The notes under the pieces were generated by a model that saw nothing but the letters and a program-made list of their open reading frames with translations, did no database searches and had not been told where the DNA came from. Positions 12,187 to 22,286 of a stretch of 64,000 nt of DNA are shown here, one piece after another; within the stretch, counting starts at the first letter, position 1; each line of letters starts with the position of its first letter. The position numbers were made by a program, and so were the translations under genes. The stretch comes from Thozetella sp. PMI_491 (taxonomy: Eukaryota; Ascomycota; Sordariomycetes; Chaetosphaeriales; Chaetosphaeriaceae). The stretch spans positions 186,001-250,000 of the forward strand of contig MU270062.1 in NCBI GenBank assembly GCA_021432635.1, given 5' to 3'.

Positions 12187-14901
12187 GCTAGGCAGTAGGA
12201 CGTGCAGCGGGTGCCGCGTCCAGAGGAAGAGCTAGTAGTGTGGCACGCAGGACACGCTCTTGGCTCCGCAGGGGATCAAAGCTTCCGGCGCGGTCGGGCG
12301 TGGACAAAATGGCTCCTTCGGCTACCCTGGCCTGCGCTTCTCCCCCTTCTTCCAATAGGGAGGGATCGTCTCCTTCTCGCCGCTTCGTGCTCGGGTAGCG
12401 AGACCGGCGTAGGGGTGTGGCGGGCAGGCGGTGACGGTGTGCGGTCAAAGCAGACTGGATCTGCATCGGTGGGAGCTCGGTGAGATGGTCTCGCGTGCGG
12501 CGTTCTGGCTGGGTCGGAAGCTTGGCGCGCGCTGGCGCAGGTCCTGTCACAGTGGGGCCACGGGCCTCTCTCCGTCACCCGCCGGGGGGGTTAAGGTCAA
12601 GACCCAGGGGTCAGGAGTGGGTGGCTTTCGGGTTCTGGGCCGCCATGGCGGGGCTTGAGCGAGATCGGCACGTACCAGCTGGCGCGCCATGAGCAGCTGC
12701 CGGGCTGAGCGGAGACAACCTTAGCAGCTTAGGACGACAGTCCCGCCGCCATCCCCCACAGCGGGTTATGCCGCCGTTCTGCAGATCGAACCCTGCTCAA
12801 ATTCCCTGGCGGCACAGACTTCCGAGTTCCGGGGCAAAGGTTAACTAAGGTAGGGGGGCAGATGAGCAGTGGGCGAGGGCCGGCCGCAGGGGGCGCTAGC
12901 AGACCCCCAGCTACTTTCCTGCTGCTCCGATGCGATGAGAGGGGAGGGTTTTGCCTGTGCCCTGCCCTCGTGGTCCCCTGACGGGTTGTCACCTTAGGGC
13001 GAGGGAGGCGCCGCAAAACAAAGTCCCTCCCCCCCTCCTTCTCGCCGAATTTTTTTTTTTTTAGGTTTCGCCTGATGGGAGGGGACACCATCCTTCCTTG
13101 CCGGAGATCGCACCTGCCGACATTTCACAGGGCAGGCGCGGATATTCTGTCTACTCTAAGGTCCCCGGGCACTTCCCACTCCACCCCTTTTGCTTCCAAC
13201 TGCGAGTTGATTGCCAGAAGCGGAAGCCACTTCATCGAAACAAAACTCCCCCCCTTCCACCCCCCCTCTCCCTCCCGTCCCCCCTCCAAGGTTGAACAGC
13301 CTCTCCGATGACGCCGTCGTTTGCTTGGCTTGCCGAGTGGCTTTCGCTTTCGCATCAGCCCACCATAGTCCCGGTTCGCTCAATGCCAGTGCCGCTCGTC
13401 CTTGACGCCCCACCCTCCCGAAAGCTCGCAATGTACTCCCATCCTCCCGTCACTAACTATCGCCTGCATGCAAGCAGCGCATGACAGCAGCGTCCGCCAG
13501 GCCCTGTATGAGAGGGGTTGATAGGATTTATTTCCCCGTCCCGGCTCCGGGCGCTGAGTGAGAGCATGGGCCCCCGTTCGTGTCGGCTGAAGAGACCCGA
13601 TCAGGACGACAAGTCACTTGTCAGCTCTGCAGCAGCTACCCTGTGGCGTGAATCCGACATCCGAGGGGGGGCGTCGAACCACGCCTGCAGAGCTGTTGCC
13701 AGTGCCTCTCTGCGGCAAAGAGACACATACCATGCCCTCCCCGCCCGGCCGCCTAGCCGTGATATGCCCAAACCCGGTTGCAGTTAGCGACCATACCGCC
13801 GTCATGGAACGGTACAGACCCGGTTCCCTCCAAGACTGGTCCAGAAGAGCCGGCCGATGGCACCGCGGACGGCTCGTCGGCGCCGCCCAGGAGCCGCTCG
13901 ATAGCCCATCAGGACCGGCATTCTGCCGTTAGATTATTCATCTGGCGTGATTCCGTTATGAGCGCGCCATCAACCTCGCTAACCGAGCGAGGGGCAGCTC
14001 TAGATATGGGGCGTTCTAGCTTACATGATTACGTCTTTGTCGGATCACTCCGGCAGTTCGACCCTTCAGCGGCCGCTCGTCGTGCCAGTGGCTGGGATAG
14101 GCCACTTCCGTTGCTAACTATTGGTGTTCCCGAGTGCCGTTGTGACATGGCCATCGCGCCGCTCCATAGGCTTAGAGCATGGTGGTAACTGCGGGCATAC
14201 TAGCGCGCACAAAACCTGCTATATTGCAGATACTAACAGTCAGGGCTTCCATGCTTGAGGGCGCACACCGCACTGCACGATGCGGGGAAATCGCCATGTA
14301 GATAAACCTCCTAGACACGCCGGCCTAGTCTAAATATCTCAGGTGCCTGGACTTAGATAGCCTCCCCCCGAATGAGGATGGCGTAGTGCTTCGAGTTGGA
14401 GTATGCAGTTTATTTTTAGAGAAGGCAGACCAGGGGGTCGTGGCAGCAAAGGACTTTCTCCTAGCTGCCGGACGCTTGAGAAGCCCCAGAGCAACGTCGC
14501 CTCCCGGTGCTAGGCAGCGTATCTGTCTCTCGGTAACGGAGTTAAAACAACCCCACGATATGATAGGAGGTGAATCGAGTTTCAGACGTACTTATAGACC
14601 ACGATTTGGGACTCAGGTTTAACAGCAGTTGCTTGTTCAATACCTCTCTATCATGCTCTATATAGTATATGATGCCGCCGATGAGGATACCAGGATATTC
14701 AAGTCTGGGGAATGATGGCCCTCGGATGTCTCAGGGGATTGGTCGGGTGGGGAGTAGTATAATAAGACAAAAGTTTACATAGAAAGATCCAAATATTTTG
14801 GCCCGCCCAAGGTCGAGCTCGCTGTCGATGGGATGCTCTCAAGACACATAATCGTACACCATTGCCGACGCTCCCCGCTGCCGTTCGGATACACCGCTGG
14901 T
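12187..14901. other. Intergenic region between LIP2 and RSM22
   Basis: No supported gene. It contains the LIP2 promoter (LIP2 reads leftwards from 12186), a T run near 13050, a C-rich/T-rich tract at about 13230-13290, and finally the 3' flank of RSM22. Open frames here are short, overlap on both strands and have no motifs. Confidence 0.5.
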
Positions 14902-17532
14902 TCACTTCTTTCCCCTTTCTTTGCGCAGCACTCGTCTTGTCTCGTTGACCTGGGCCGCCCGGACCAGCTGGTCTCGCTCGTCCTCCTCATCGTAGTCCAG
15001 CACGTCCAGCTCCTTCATCAGATCGTCCACCTTGAGCTTCCTCCCGCCCTTGCCCATCCTCCGCTCTTGCGGTGCCCTGCCGGCGGGGAACTTCTCGTAC
15101 GCACCGAGCACGCCGCGCTCTGGATGGACAGACAGCTCAACCACAGAGCCGCGGCGCCCGGCGGCTGAGGCTTGTTGAGCTGCCCGACGGGACCGCACAC
15201 CACCATCGTTCGGATTCTTCTGGGAGGCTTCTTCGGCGTTGATCGAGCCACGGCCCACGCGCACGCGACGCGGGACACGCGTCTTGGCCCCTAGCGCCCA
15301 CAGGTCACCCCAGTCGCTCTTGCGCGCATCGCGGTAGGCCTGTTTGCTGAACGACTTGGGCACCGTCCAGCGCTCGATCTGTCCCTCGGAGGTACACACG
15401 TCTATGGTAATGTGGCCACGGCGCTTGATGGGAGTGAGAACAAGCCGAGGGAGGGTCAGAGGGTGGGGGCTGACTCCATCTGCGGCCGCATTCTCATAAC
15501 CAGCGAATGCACGTAGCGTAGTTTCCTTCCCTTGTACGAAAGGAAGCTCGAGTTCGGGTTGGGCCTGGCCCTCGGTTGAGATGAGTGGCTGCTCGTCATA
15601 GGCGCCGCGGCGCACGGCGATGTAGCTGAACTTGATGTCCTCGTGATTCTTGTGGGTGGCGCCCACGATCTTTTGCAAGAAGGGGGGCCGGATATAGCGT
15701 TGCCTGAAGTGGCAGAAGTCCTTGCGACCCGGGCTCTCGCCCGGCGTCTGATACATTGGGCATTTTCCATGGCTGGTACACGGTGCGATGATCATGCCGG
15801 GCTCCCGCTGTGCCGGCGGTTCGCCATCGACAAGGACATCGGGTGGGGGCGGTGTCGCGCTGGGCGGGATGATGTACTTGTCCAGCATCCGGTCTCGCAC
15901 GTTGGCAATGGCCTCAAAGCCCCGGGGATGTCCCTTCTCTAGGATGATGAGAACACCACCTTCGGGTGAGAGCATTGACCACAAGTTGTCAATGACCGCC
16001 TTCCGCTTGTAGGTCTTGGTCACCTGAGACATGAGCGTGTGGGTCGCGATGATTATATCGTACTTCTTGTGCGCCACAGGGGTTCCGTCGAGCTGGCGGT
16101 CTTCGAGGTTTGCAGAGTGCAAGTAGTCCGGGAGCCGGGGGAGGAAGGTGGTGTTGTGCAAGAAGCGAGAGACGCGGTGGCGTAGGGCGTCAGACCCAAC
16201 GACAACCGTCTTCTTCCCCGGAGGCTCGAGTTCGGTCACGAGGCCTTGGTCCCGGAGCACGGCCCATTCGGCGTCCAAAATCTCTTGCCATGCCACCAGC
16301 CCGGCTCCGCCTGCGCCGAAGTCAAGTACCCTAGGACCGCCTTTGTTGATAAGTCCCCGCAGCCAGTTGGACCCGAGTCGCTTACGAGTCTCGACGAGGA
16401 CACTCATCACGGAGGCATAGATTCCGGGCAGTGCGGCCGCTATGAACGCATCGGCCTCAATCTCAGACATGCGGTGGTGCCCAGCCTCGATGCCTAGACC
16501 TCTCATGGGGATATTGTGCTTTAGGTCGGGGGTTGAGGGCGAGTATGGCAGACCCGGTGCCCCAAACGACTTCTCGGCCGCTTGCTTGAGGTGCTTCGCA
16601 TCTGTTCTCTTGAGGAGAGTTGCTATGGGGCCGACAAAAGTTCTCTGCGAGAGCTGCAGAGTACTTGGGCTCGTCTCGAACTTGCCTAGCAGCGTGAGCG
16701 GGTGGTAGCGGCCGGGGTCGGCCTCTCCGAACTCAGCATCCGGTTCGTCCCACTCTTCATCTTCTTCAGGCTCATCTTCCTCCGGCTCTTCCTGAATTTC
16801 CTCTTCATATTCTAGCTGTTCGTCTGCCGCACGGAGGCTGGCAGCCTCGAAGTCCCGCTGGAGCTTTACGAGTGCGTCGTACTCGCGCTGGTTGTTGGCC
16901 GTGACGTTGAGATAGTCGATCTGGGCGTCGGTGAGAGGCTGTAGATCGTCCACCGCAGTTTCGTCTGACAACTCCTGTCCTCCATCCGGGGCCGAGACGG
17001 GCTTATTCGAAATGGTGTAGGACACCTCCTCCAGACCCCCGGCGGCTGTTTCGCGCAAGAGCGTGTGTCGCCTCATGTCGCCGTCAATAGCCTCTCCATT
17101 CTCGCCTCGGAACGAAATACCGACGTCTTCGGGCTGTGTTTCGCGTAGAGGCGGGCCATACAGTCGCTCGTATAGCTTGTACTCCTCCGGGGTGAGGTAA
17201 TCGGGAGGGAGCGTGTTGCCAAAGGTCTGCCTCGCCTGTCGCACAATGATGTCCATGTCCTGCGATACCTCCGGGTCATTCTCTTCAATTGGAGCATTCT
17301 CCGCGTCGGGGTGGCTACCGTCGCTCGTCTGGGGCTGCAATGATCGAGGGGTTGACGAGAACAAGTTCCGCTGCTGAGCTCTCGGGGCTACTGTTCGGGG
17401 CCGCCATTGTCGCAGTGGCGCGTGTATAGCTCGACTGCGGGGGAGAAGCTGAAGGAATCCTGTTTCGTAGAAGTTTAATACAAGTGACCGGCACTGGGGA
17501 CACGAATTTTTAGCTCTTCTGGCGGACAGCAT
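14902..17532 (-). CDS. RSM22: Rsm22-type mitochondrial small-subunit assembly factor (METTL17 family)
   Basis: An S-adenosylmethionine-dependent methyltransferase-fold protein that associates with the mitochondrial small ribosomal subunit during assembly and supports mitochondrial translation. The gene is an uninterrupted 876-codon exon. The N terminus (MLSARRAKNSC..., many Arg, few acids) looks like a mitochondrial presequence. Residues about 240-270 form a very acidic Glu/Asp-rich stretch. The Rossmann methyltransferase core follows; VLDFGAGGAGLVAW is the SAM-binding motif I. The family's metal-binding cysteines are visible: C585 and C591 in CTSHGKCPMY, C607 in DFCHFRQRY, and C713 in IDVCTSEGQ, matching the four cysteines of METTL17 reported to hold a 4Fe-4S cluster. 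A conserved SDWGDLW follows C713. The C terminus is Lys/Arg-rich. Unlike the S. pombe Rsm22-Cox11 fusion, no Cox11 domain is attached. Catalytic activity in this family is doubtful, so 'assembly factor' is safer than 'methylase'. Confidence 0.93.
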   Translation of the reverse strand: MLSARRAKNSCPQCRSLVLNFYETGFLQLLPRSRAIHAPLRQWRPRTVAPRAQQRNLFSSTPRSLQPQTSDGSHPDAENAPIEENDPEVSQDMDIIVRQARQTFGNTLPPDYLTPEEYKLYERLYGPPLRETQPEDVGISFRGENGEAIDGDMRRHTLLRETAAGGLEEVSYTISNKPVSAPDGGQELSDETAVDDLQPLTDAQIDYLNVTANNQREYDALVKLQRDFEAASLRAADEQLEYEEEIQEEPEEDEPEEDEEWDEPDAEFGEADPGRYHPLTLLGKFETSPSTLQLSQRTFVGPIATLLKRTDAKHLKQAAEKSFGAPGLPYSPSTPDLKHNIPMRGLGIEAGHHRMSEIEADAFIAAALPGIYASVMSVLVETRKRLGSNWLRGLINKGGPRVLDFGAGGAGLVAWQEILDAEWAVLRDQGLVTELEPPGKKTVVVGSDALRHRVSRFLHNTTFLPRLPDYLHSANLEDRQLDGTPVAHKKYDIIIATHTLMSQVTKTYKRKAVIDNLWSMLSPEGGVLIILEKGHPRGFEAIANVRDRMLDKYIIPPSATPPPPDVLVDGEPPAQREPGMIIAPCTSHGKCPMYQTPGESPGRKDFCHFRQRYIRPPFLQKIVGATHKNHEDIKFSYIAVRRGAYDEQPLISTEGQAQPELELPFVQGKETTLRAFAGYENAAADGVSPHPLTLPRLVLTPIKRRGHITIDVCTSEGQIERWTVPKSFSKQAYRDARKSDWGDLWALGAKTRVPRRVRVGRGSINAEEASQKNPNDGGVRSRRAAQQASAAGRRGSVVELSVHPERGVLGAYEKFPAGRAPQERRMGKGGRKLKVDDLMKELDVLDYDEEDERDQLVRAAQVNETRRVLRKERGKK

Positions 17533-17968
17533 CGTGGGCGCAAACGTTGCAGGCAGTTGCCGAAGCTCACGAGGGCGCGCATGAAGGTTGAACTTTATTG
17601 ACCCGCGCAGATCTATCAGCTTCAGTTTTTTTTTTCTTTACAGACATTAGGGAGCTCCTGATTGGCCCCAGAGACTGGCTTGTGCGCTCGGCCCCTGACG
17701 TCCGCCCCTAGAAAGCCACTAAACGGAGACATACCCCACCACCCCGGTACAGGGGATATAGGGACATGGAGGATGCGACACAAACCGAATGCAGCAAGAG
17801 CTGGGACACACCGTAGGATGCAAGGCTACGACTTGTCAAAAGGGCAATATATTTTAATCTCTAGTGAGCAAGCGCTCATGGTACTAACATGAATACAGGA
17901 AGAACGGAGCCGCCGTCCAAAACGCCGACACGCCGTGCACAGAATGTCCCAACAGTCTATTAGCCGAT
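17533..17968. other. Intergenic region upstream of RSM22
   Basis: This 436-nt gap lies between the RSM22 start (reading leftwards) and the stop codon of the thioredoxin gene on the same strand. It has a T run at about 17626-17636 and no credible coding frame. It should hold the RSM22 promoter and the 3' flank of the thioredoxin gene. Confidence 0.55.
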
Positions 17969-18687
17969 TTACAGGTCCGCCATCGTCTTGAACGAGGGCC
18001 GCGTCGCGGCCCGCGGCCCGCTGCCAGTTGTCTGCTGCGACGCTGGTGGGTTCACCTTGTTGTACGGCGAGTTCTCTGCCGATTTGTAGGGGTCCAGCGA
18101 GACCAGCGATACGAAGTACAGGCCGAAAAAGGTGATTAGAGCGTTGATCAGGTTGTTGATATCCCAACGGATCGGCCGGCCCAGAGAGGCCCGCTTCGGC
18201 CCTGTCACTCCGCTCCCACCGAGTGTCCGGCCCCCGCTTCCGAATGCGCTGCCCGAGGAACCGGCGAGCTTGATCGCCTTCTCCACCGCAGCGGTAAGCG
18301 CAGGAGGGTTCGCGCCTTGGATAGTCTGGACGACGGAGCTGTTGTGTAGAACGAGGAAGGTGGGCATGGCGCGTACACCATACTGCTGCGCGACGTCCTG
18401 CTGCTTGTCGACGTTCACTTTGCAGAAGGTAATCTTCTTGGGCTTAGAGTACTTTGTCGCTAGAGACTCGAAAACGGGCGCGATCTGCTTGCATGGTCCG
18501 CACCAGTCGGCATAAACTGAGGGGTGTATTTGTCAGCGGGGCATGAGCGAGAGTGGACTGAAAGCGCGCGCATAGGGTGCGACTTTGAGGGCGGACACGG
18601 GTACTAACAGTCAACAATCACGACGCTCGAAGAGCCGAGGACCTGGCGCCATTGCGCGGACGAATCGATGTGAACCGTAGCACTCAT
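17969..18687 (-). CDS. Thioredoxin-domain protein with C-terminal membrane segment
   Basis: Disulfide oxidoreductase of the thioredoxin superfamily. Exons 18687-18609 and 18516-17969 (92-nt intron with donor GTTAGT) give 208 aa. The intron splits the Phe codon just before the active site, so reading through it loses the motif. The redox site is FYADWCGPC with Cys32 and Cys35. The cis-proline motif RAMPTFLVL and the usual strands follow, so the fold is complete by about residue 105. The remaining 100 residues are unlike classic cytosolic thioredoxin: a Gly/Ser linker, one hydrophobic helix (ALITFFGLYFVSLVSL), then a polar tail. This predicts a single-pass, membrane-tethered thioredoxin. No signal peptide is visible at the N terminus, so the redox domain would face the cytosol if the helix inserts as a tail anchor (inference). 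It is divergent from the SPOUT gene across 454 nt. Confidence 0.88.
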
Positions 18688-19141
18688 GGTTGAAGATGTT
18701 CGAAATAATAAGCGAGTCGGCAGGCGATGGAGGCGGCGCGGAGGGGGCTCGTGTGAGGGCAGCGTGCACCAGCTGGCTTGTACCGTTTGATCAGCTGGCT
18801 GCTACTGTGTCGACAAGATCAGATGCTGCTTGGGCTCGAACTGCGGTGTGTCGGGGAAGAGGGAGGAAGGTGGGTGGTGAAGTGGAGGGAATGAATGCGG
18901 CGCGATAAAGATAAAGCTGTCCATCTCGGTAGTTCGGAGGCATGCTGACGGTCCAGGGTTAGGGATACTAGATAACGATAAGAAAGGCGGTGTGAGGCGC
19001 GACCCAGTTCTGCCGGCAGCTTTACTTTACTTTTTCCTCGAGCTATAGGAAAATTATTTGCCTGCCAGGCCTACCATTGTTGCCCACGCGACTTATAATT
19101 GGCATCTCTGCAGCCTTGAGCTGTTTTATCTCGGCGCAAAA
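18688..19141. promoter_or_regulatory. Divergent promoter region, thioredoxin (-) / SPOUT methyltransferase (+)
   Basis: A 454-nt gap between two start codons facing away from each other must carry both promoters. It contains the telomere-like element CAGGGTTAGGG at 18954-18964, about 180 nt from the SPOUT ATG. No obvious TATA box is seen near either start. Confidence 0.6.
18954..18964 (+). promoter_or_regulatory. CAGGGTTAGGG element (copy 1), telobox-like
   Basis: Exact 11-mer containing one telomere-type TTAGGG unit, located in a divergent promoter. The same 11-mer occurs at 24489-24499 and, inverted, at 56852-56862. A role as a binding site for a Myb/telobox-type factor is an inference. 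Confidence 0.35.
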
Positions 19142-20335
19142 ATGGATGACAGGGGCGGGAAGGTACGTATTTTCTTCAGGCGATGTCCCTCAAATCTCTG
19201 TATGACACTGAAGTTCTAACAATTGGGTATAGAGACGTAGGCTTGACGGCGAGTCGGGCCACCAAGCGGCCAAGCTTGCTGCCAAATTTAAACCCACGAT
19301 TCCCAGACAATGGACAGTCTCGGTTGCGGTGCCTACAAGCATCATCTCGGAGTAAGCAGTGCTCTTCTATACCCGACCTATTCGGCCTCACGCTGACATC
19401 CCGCAGCTGCACGTCAAGGGAACAGATGTCAGTCAATGCCGGCCGCATTGCCCGTGCACTGGCCATATTCTCCATAGATGAAGTCGTCATCTTCGACGAT
19501 AGTCCGACAGATTCGCGTCCTCCGGATGCCGATCTCGATGCCTTCACTGGCGAGACTGATCCTGCCCACTTTCTAGAACATATCCTGTCATACCTCGAGA
19601 CGCCGCCCTTTATGCGCAAGTCTCTGTGGCCCCTTCATCCCAACCTGAGATCTCAGGGCCTCCTCCCCAACCTGGACATGCCGCACCATCCCCACAAGGA
19701 CGAGTGGCTACCCTATCGAGAAGGCATAACCGTTGAGAGCAAAACGAAGCACGGAAAAGGGTGTGTACCGACCTCTGCTCCCACTTGGTGTTACGAAGGC
19801 CCTGGTATTAACGCAAGGCAGGACACAGGTGGATATTGGTATGAATGAGTTGGTCACGATATCGGAGTCTATCCCGCCCAAGACCCGCTTGACTCTGCAG
19901 TTGTCTGAGGATGGAGGAAATCCACAGCCGGTACATCCTACGGCACCGCGCACCGATGCTGGTTACCCTTGGGGGTTCACGGTGCGAAAATGCGGTTCCC
20001 TCTCTAGCGTCTTCACCACCAGCCCCTACGATGATGGCTATGATGTTAGCATTGGCACCTCGGAGCGCGGTGTGCCCATCTCCAGCGCGTTCCCTAGCTT
20101 TGATACCCTAGACTTCAGTCATCTTTTGGTCGTATTTGGTGGCCCTCGCGGGCTGGAGTATGCTGCGATGAACGATGGCGATCTCGCCGAGATGAACATT
20201 TCACAGAGTCGGACCAAGGAGCTGTTCGATCACTGGGTGGACGCGTTACCCTATCAAGGCACTAGGTCGATAAGGACCGACGAGGCCATGTTGATTGCCC
20301 TGACCGGGTTGAGGAGATTGTGGGATTCCTCTTGA
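19142..20335 (+). CDS. SPOUT-fold putative RNA methyltransferase (SPOUT1/C9orf114-like)
   Basis: Member of the eukaryotic and archaeal SPOUT family annotated as putative RNA methyltransferase (Pfam Methyltrn_RNA_3); human SPOUT1/CENP-32 is the best-known relative. Exons 19142-19162, 19233-19351, 19407-19760 and 19822-20335 (introns 70, 55 and 61 nt) give 335 aa. The tiny first exon (MDDRGGK) is supported by a perfect donor GTACGT and the in-frame continuation RRRLDGESG. Conserved blocks: QWTVSVAVPTSII (N-terminal strand), GRIARALAIFSIDEVVIFDD (family hallmark), a short OB-like insert after the third intron beginning TQVDIGMNE, then GFTVRKCGSLSSVFTTSPYD, DVSIGTSERG, LLVVFGGPRGLE and SIRTDEAMLIALTGLR, which form the knotted cofactor site. 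The substrate RNA is unknown for fungal members. A single open frame spanning the last intron is a shadow caused by the short intron. The call is confident at family level only. Confidence 0.9.
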
Positions 20336-22286
20336 GGATGCCCGGAAGCATGCCCGGAAGACTATGTACATTGCCCACTCTGCCACCCTCGCAACCCTGC
20401 CACGCTAGTTGCTGGGGATGGCAGGGCATCATCAAGTAGATCACTGATACCCATAGTCGCCGCCCAGCTCAGACACAGAAATGAGGATCGAAATGATATC
20501 TCTAAAGTTGTATGTTCCAACGCTAAGGCGAATTTCGGAGGTGAGATGAGCGCCGTAAAGCTCCAAAGTGTAACGTGAGCTCCCAGGGGAGCTGTTGCTT
20601 TCGTTAAGGATCGACCAGTGCCGAGGCTGTGTTTTATCATAGCTTCCTTGGCCCGTCCCCGCACGCTCGCCGGGGACAGGTGTTGCCAGATCAGGAAGGA
20701 AGCTGCTGGCGGACACACGCTGTTGTTGTCGATGTTATGTGTGGAGAGAGGGTTAATGGATGGGTTGGGAACGGTGCTTCGTAAGAGCCAGAGGCTGCCG
20801 TGATAGGAGCGAGACACAGGGACTAGTGGAACCAGGGACGGAGGCGTCCCCGGCATCCACTTTTCGCCGATTTTATAGGCATCCTCGGCTTCGAAGCCTA
20901 TCAATCGATCCCAAAGGAGCCACCCATAAGCTTCTTCGTTTGGTTTTCGGTATTTGTCTCCTACGAGGAGAACTGGTCATCTCGTCTGATCATAACATTC
21001 CGCCAGATACGAATACCAGATAGGGAGAAACTGATCCCAGACATGCGACGGTTAGTATGGATTGCAGGTTAAGGGTCCTGGGCTGGAAGGCTCGTGTTCA
21101 GGAAGCTGCGTCAGGCACCCCGAGCGGCACCGCTTCCCCGTGTGCGTCGCCGCATATGTCACCCCGTTATCGTCCGCCCATAGCTCGGGATTGCGGCCTC
21201 GCCCCAGTCGTGCCCCTGATAATACAGGAGATCCATAGCACCCTGGCCAGCAGGGCCGGGGCGAGAACCGGGCGTTCTGCTCCCCCGGGATGAAAGGCGA
21301 ACAGTTCAGGCGCTCCCCCTCTCTTTCTCTACCTAAGCTTACGTCACGACAGGGTTTCCCCTCGTCTAAATCACGTGGTGTATTTGGCAGTCAGAGAGAT
21401 CTGGGGCAAGGCTTTGGGTTGCCGCTGTTGACCAGGGGGAGAAGGCTGGGGGGGAGCAAGCATGCTGAACCCCACGCACCCCCACGGAGCTCGGGGATAC
21501 GAGAGCGCCCGGCAGCTGCGATCTTGGTGTAACAGAATCGATAAATAGTCTGGAGGCCTACAGCAGTACTAACTCACACCGCTTGGCGAGGGCTTCGAAA
21601 GCTAATCTGTGTAGTCGGGAGATAAGCCAAGCAGCCAAACGTTCGGAGGAAGTAATCGCTAACGGGGGACTTCGGTTAGACGCAGGCCTGTTATTGTACT
21701 GTACATACTAAAAGTAGTGCGTTGGCTATGGAGCAAGCTAGCGCTGACGTCTACTCTAGATTAGGAACATATCCATCGACTCTGGCCAAAAGGGCATCTG
21801 ATAATTAGTGGTAGGTCTGTACGGGCGTATGGGGAGAGTACGTACCCACGCCCCGCAAATTCAGGGGTTCAGGTTCCGCCTTGAAACGAATGGGACTCTG
21901 GGCAAGATTCGTGCCAAGATTCGAAGGCACAGGCAGTCTGGGCAAGCCCTTGTAAATGATCTAAAGGTGTACCGCAGCGACGCCCTTACCGATCAAATCC
22001 AAGGAAAGCCGTCCAAGTATTTCGGTGGTTACGTAGCAATCGGGGGAAAAGAAGCGGATGGGGATTCGAGGCGGTGCGGCGGCCCATAAACGGGAATGAT
22101 GACCAAGTCGCGCCCTAAAGGGGAACCCTGTCGAGAGAGAAGTGATGTGCTTGGACCACAGTCAGCATCGACGTCGACCCGACCTGCCGGTTCCACTACG
22201 CGCGAATACATTATTGAACCAGATCGCTGTTTTGACCTCGTCGTCACCTCTCACAATCTCGCAGCTGCAGCACCGCTCTAGTCCAC
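20336..22286. other. Intergenic region between SPOUT gene and P450
   Basis: It holds at most one weak candidate gene (20441-21044, minus strand, listed separately). The rest, about 21.05-22.29 kb, has no credible coding frame and should include the P450 promoter. Confidence 0.5.
20441..21044 (-). CDS. Possible small hypothetical protein (168 aa model), unrecognised
   Basis: I do not recognise this. A three-exon model 21044-21017, 20972-20773, 20719-20441 (introns 44 and 53 nt) keeps frame and gives 168 aa. The middle exon reads sensibly (EEAYGWLLWDRLIGFEAEDA), as does the last (SRYTLELYGAHLTSEIRLSV, ending DYGYQ). Against it: the second donor (GTTCCC) is weak, the start exon is only 28 nt, and two frames are open over the same stretch. 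A TATAAA lies inside the middle exon at about 20872-20877, which could instead mark a promoter for a shorter product. It lies tail to tail with the SPOUT gene. Transcript evidence is needed before using the model. Confidence 0.22.

Noticed and set aside
12775-12800. GATCGAACCC, another T-loop-like string
   Set aside because: The loop and stem spacing is wrong for a T arm and there is no cloverleaf.
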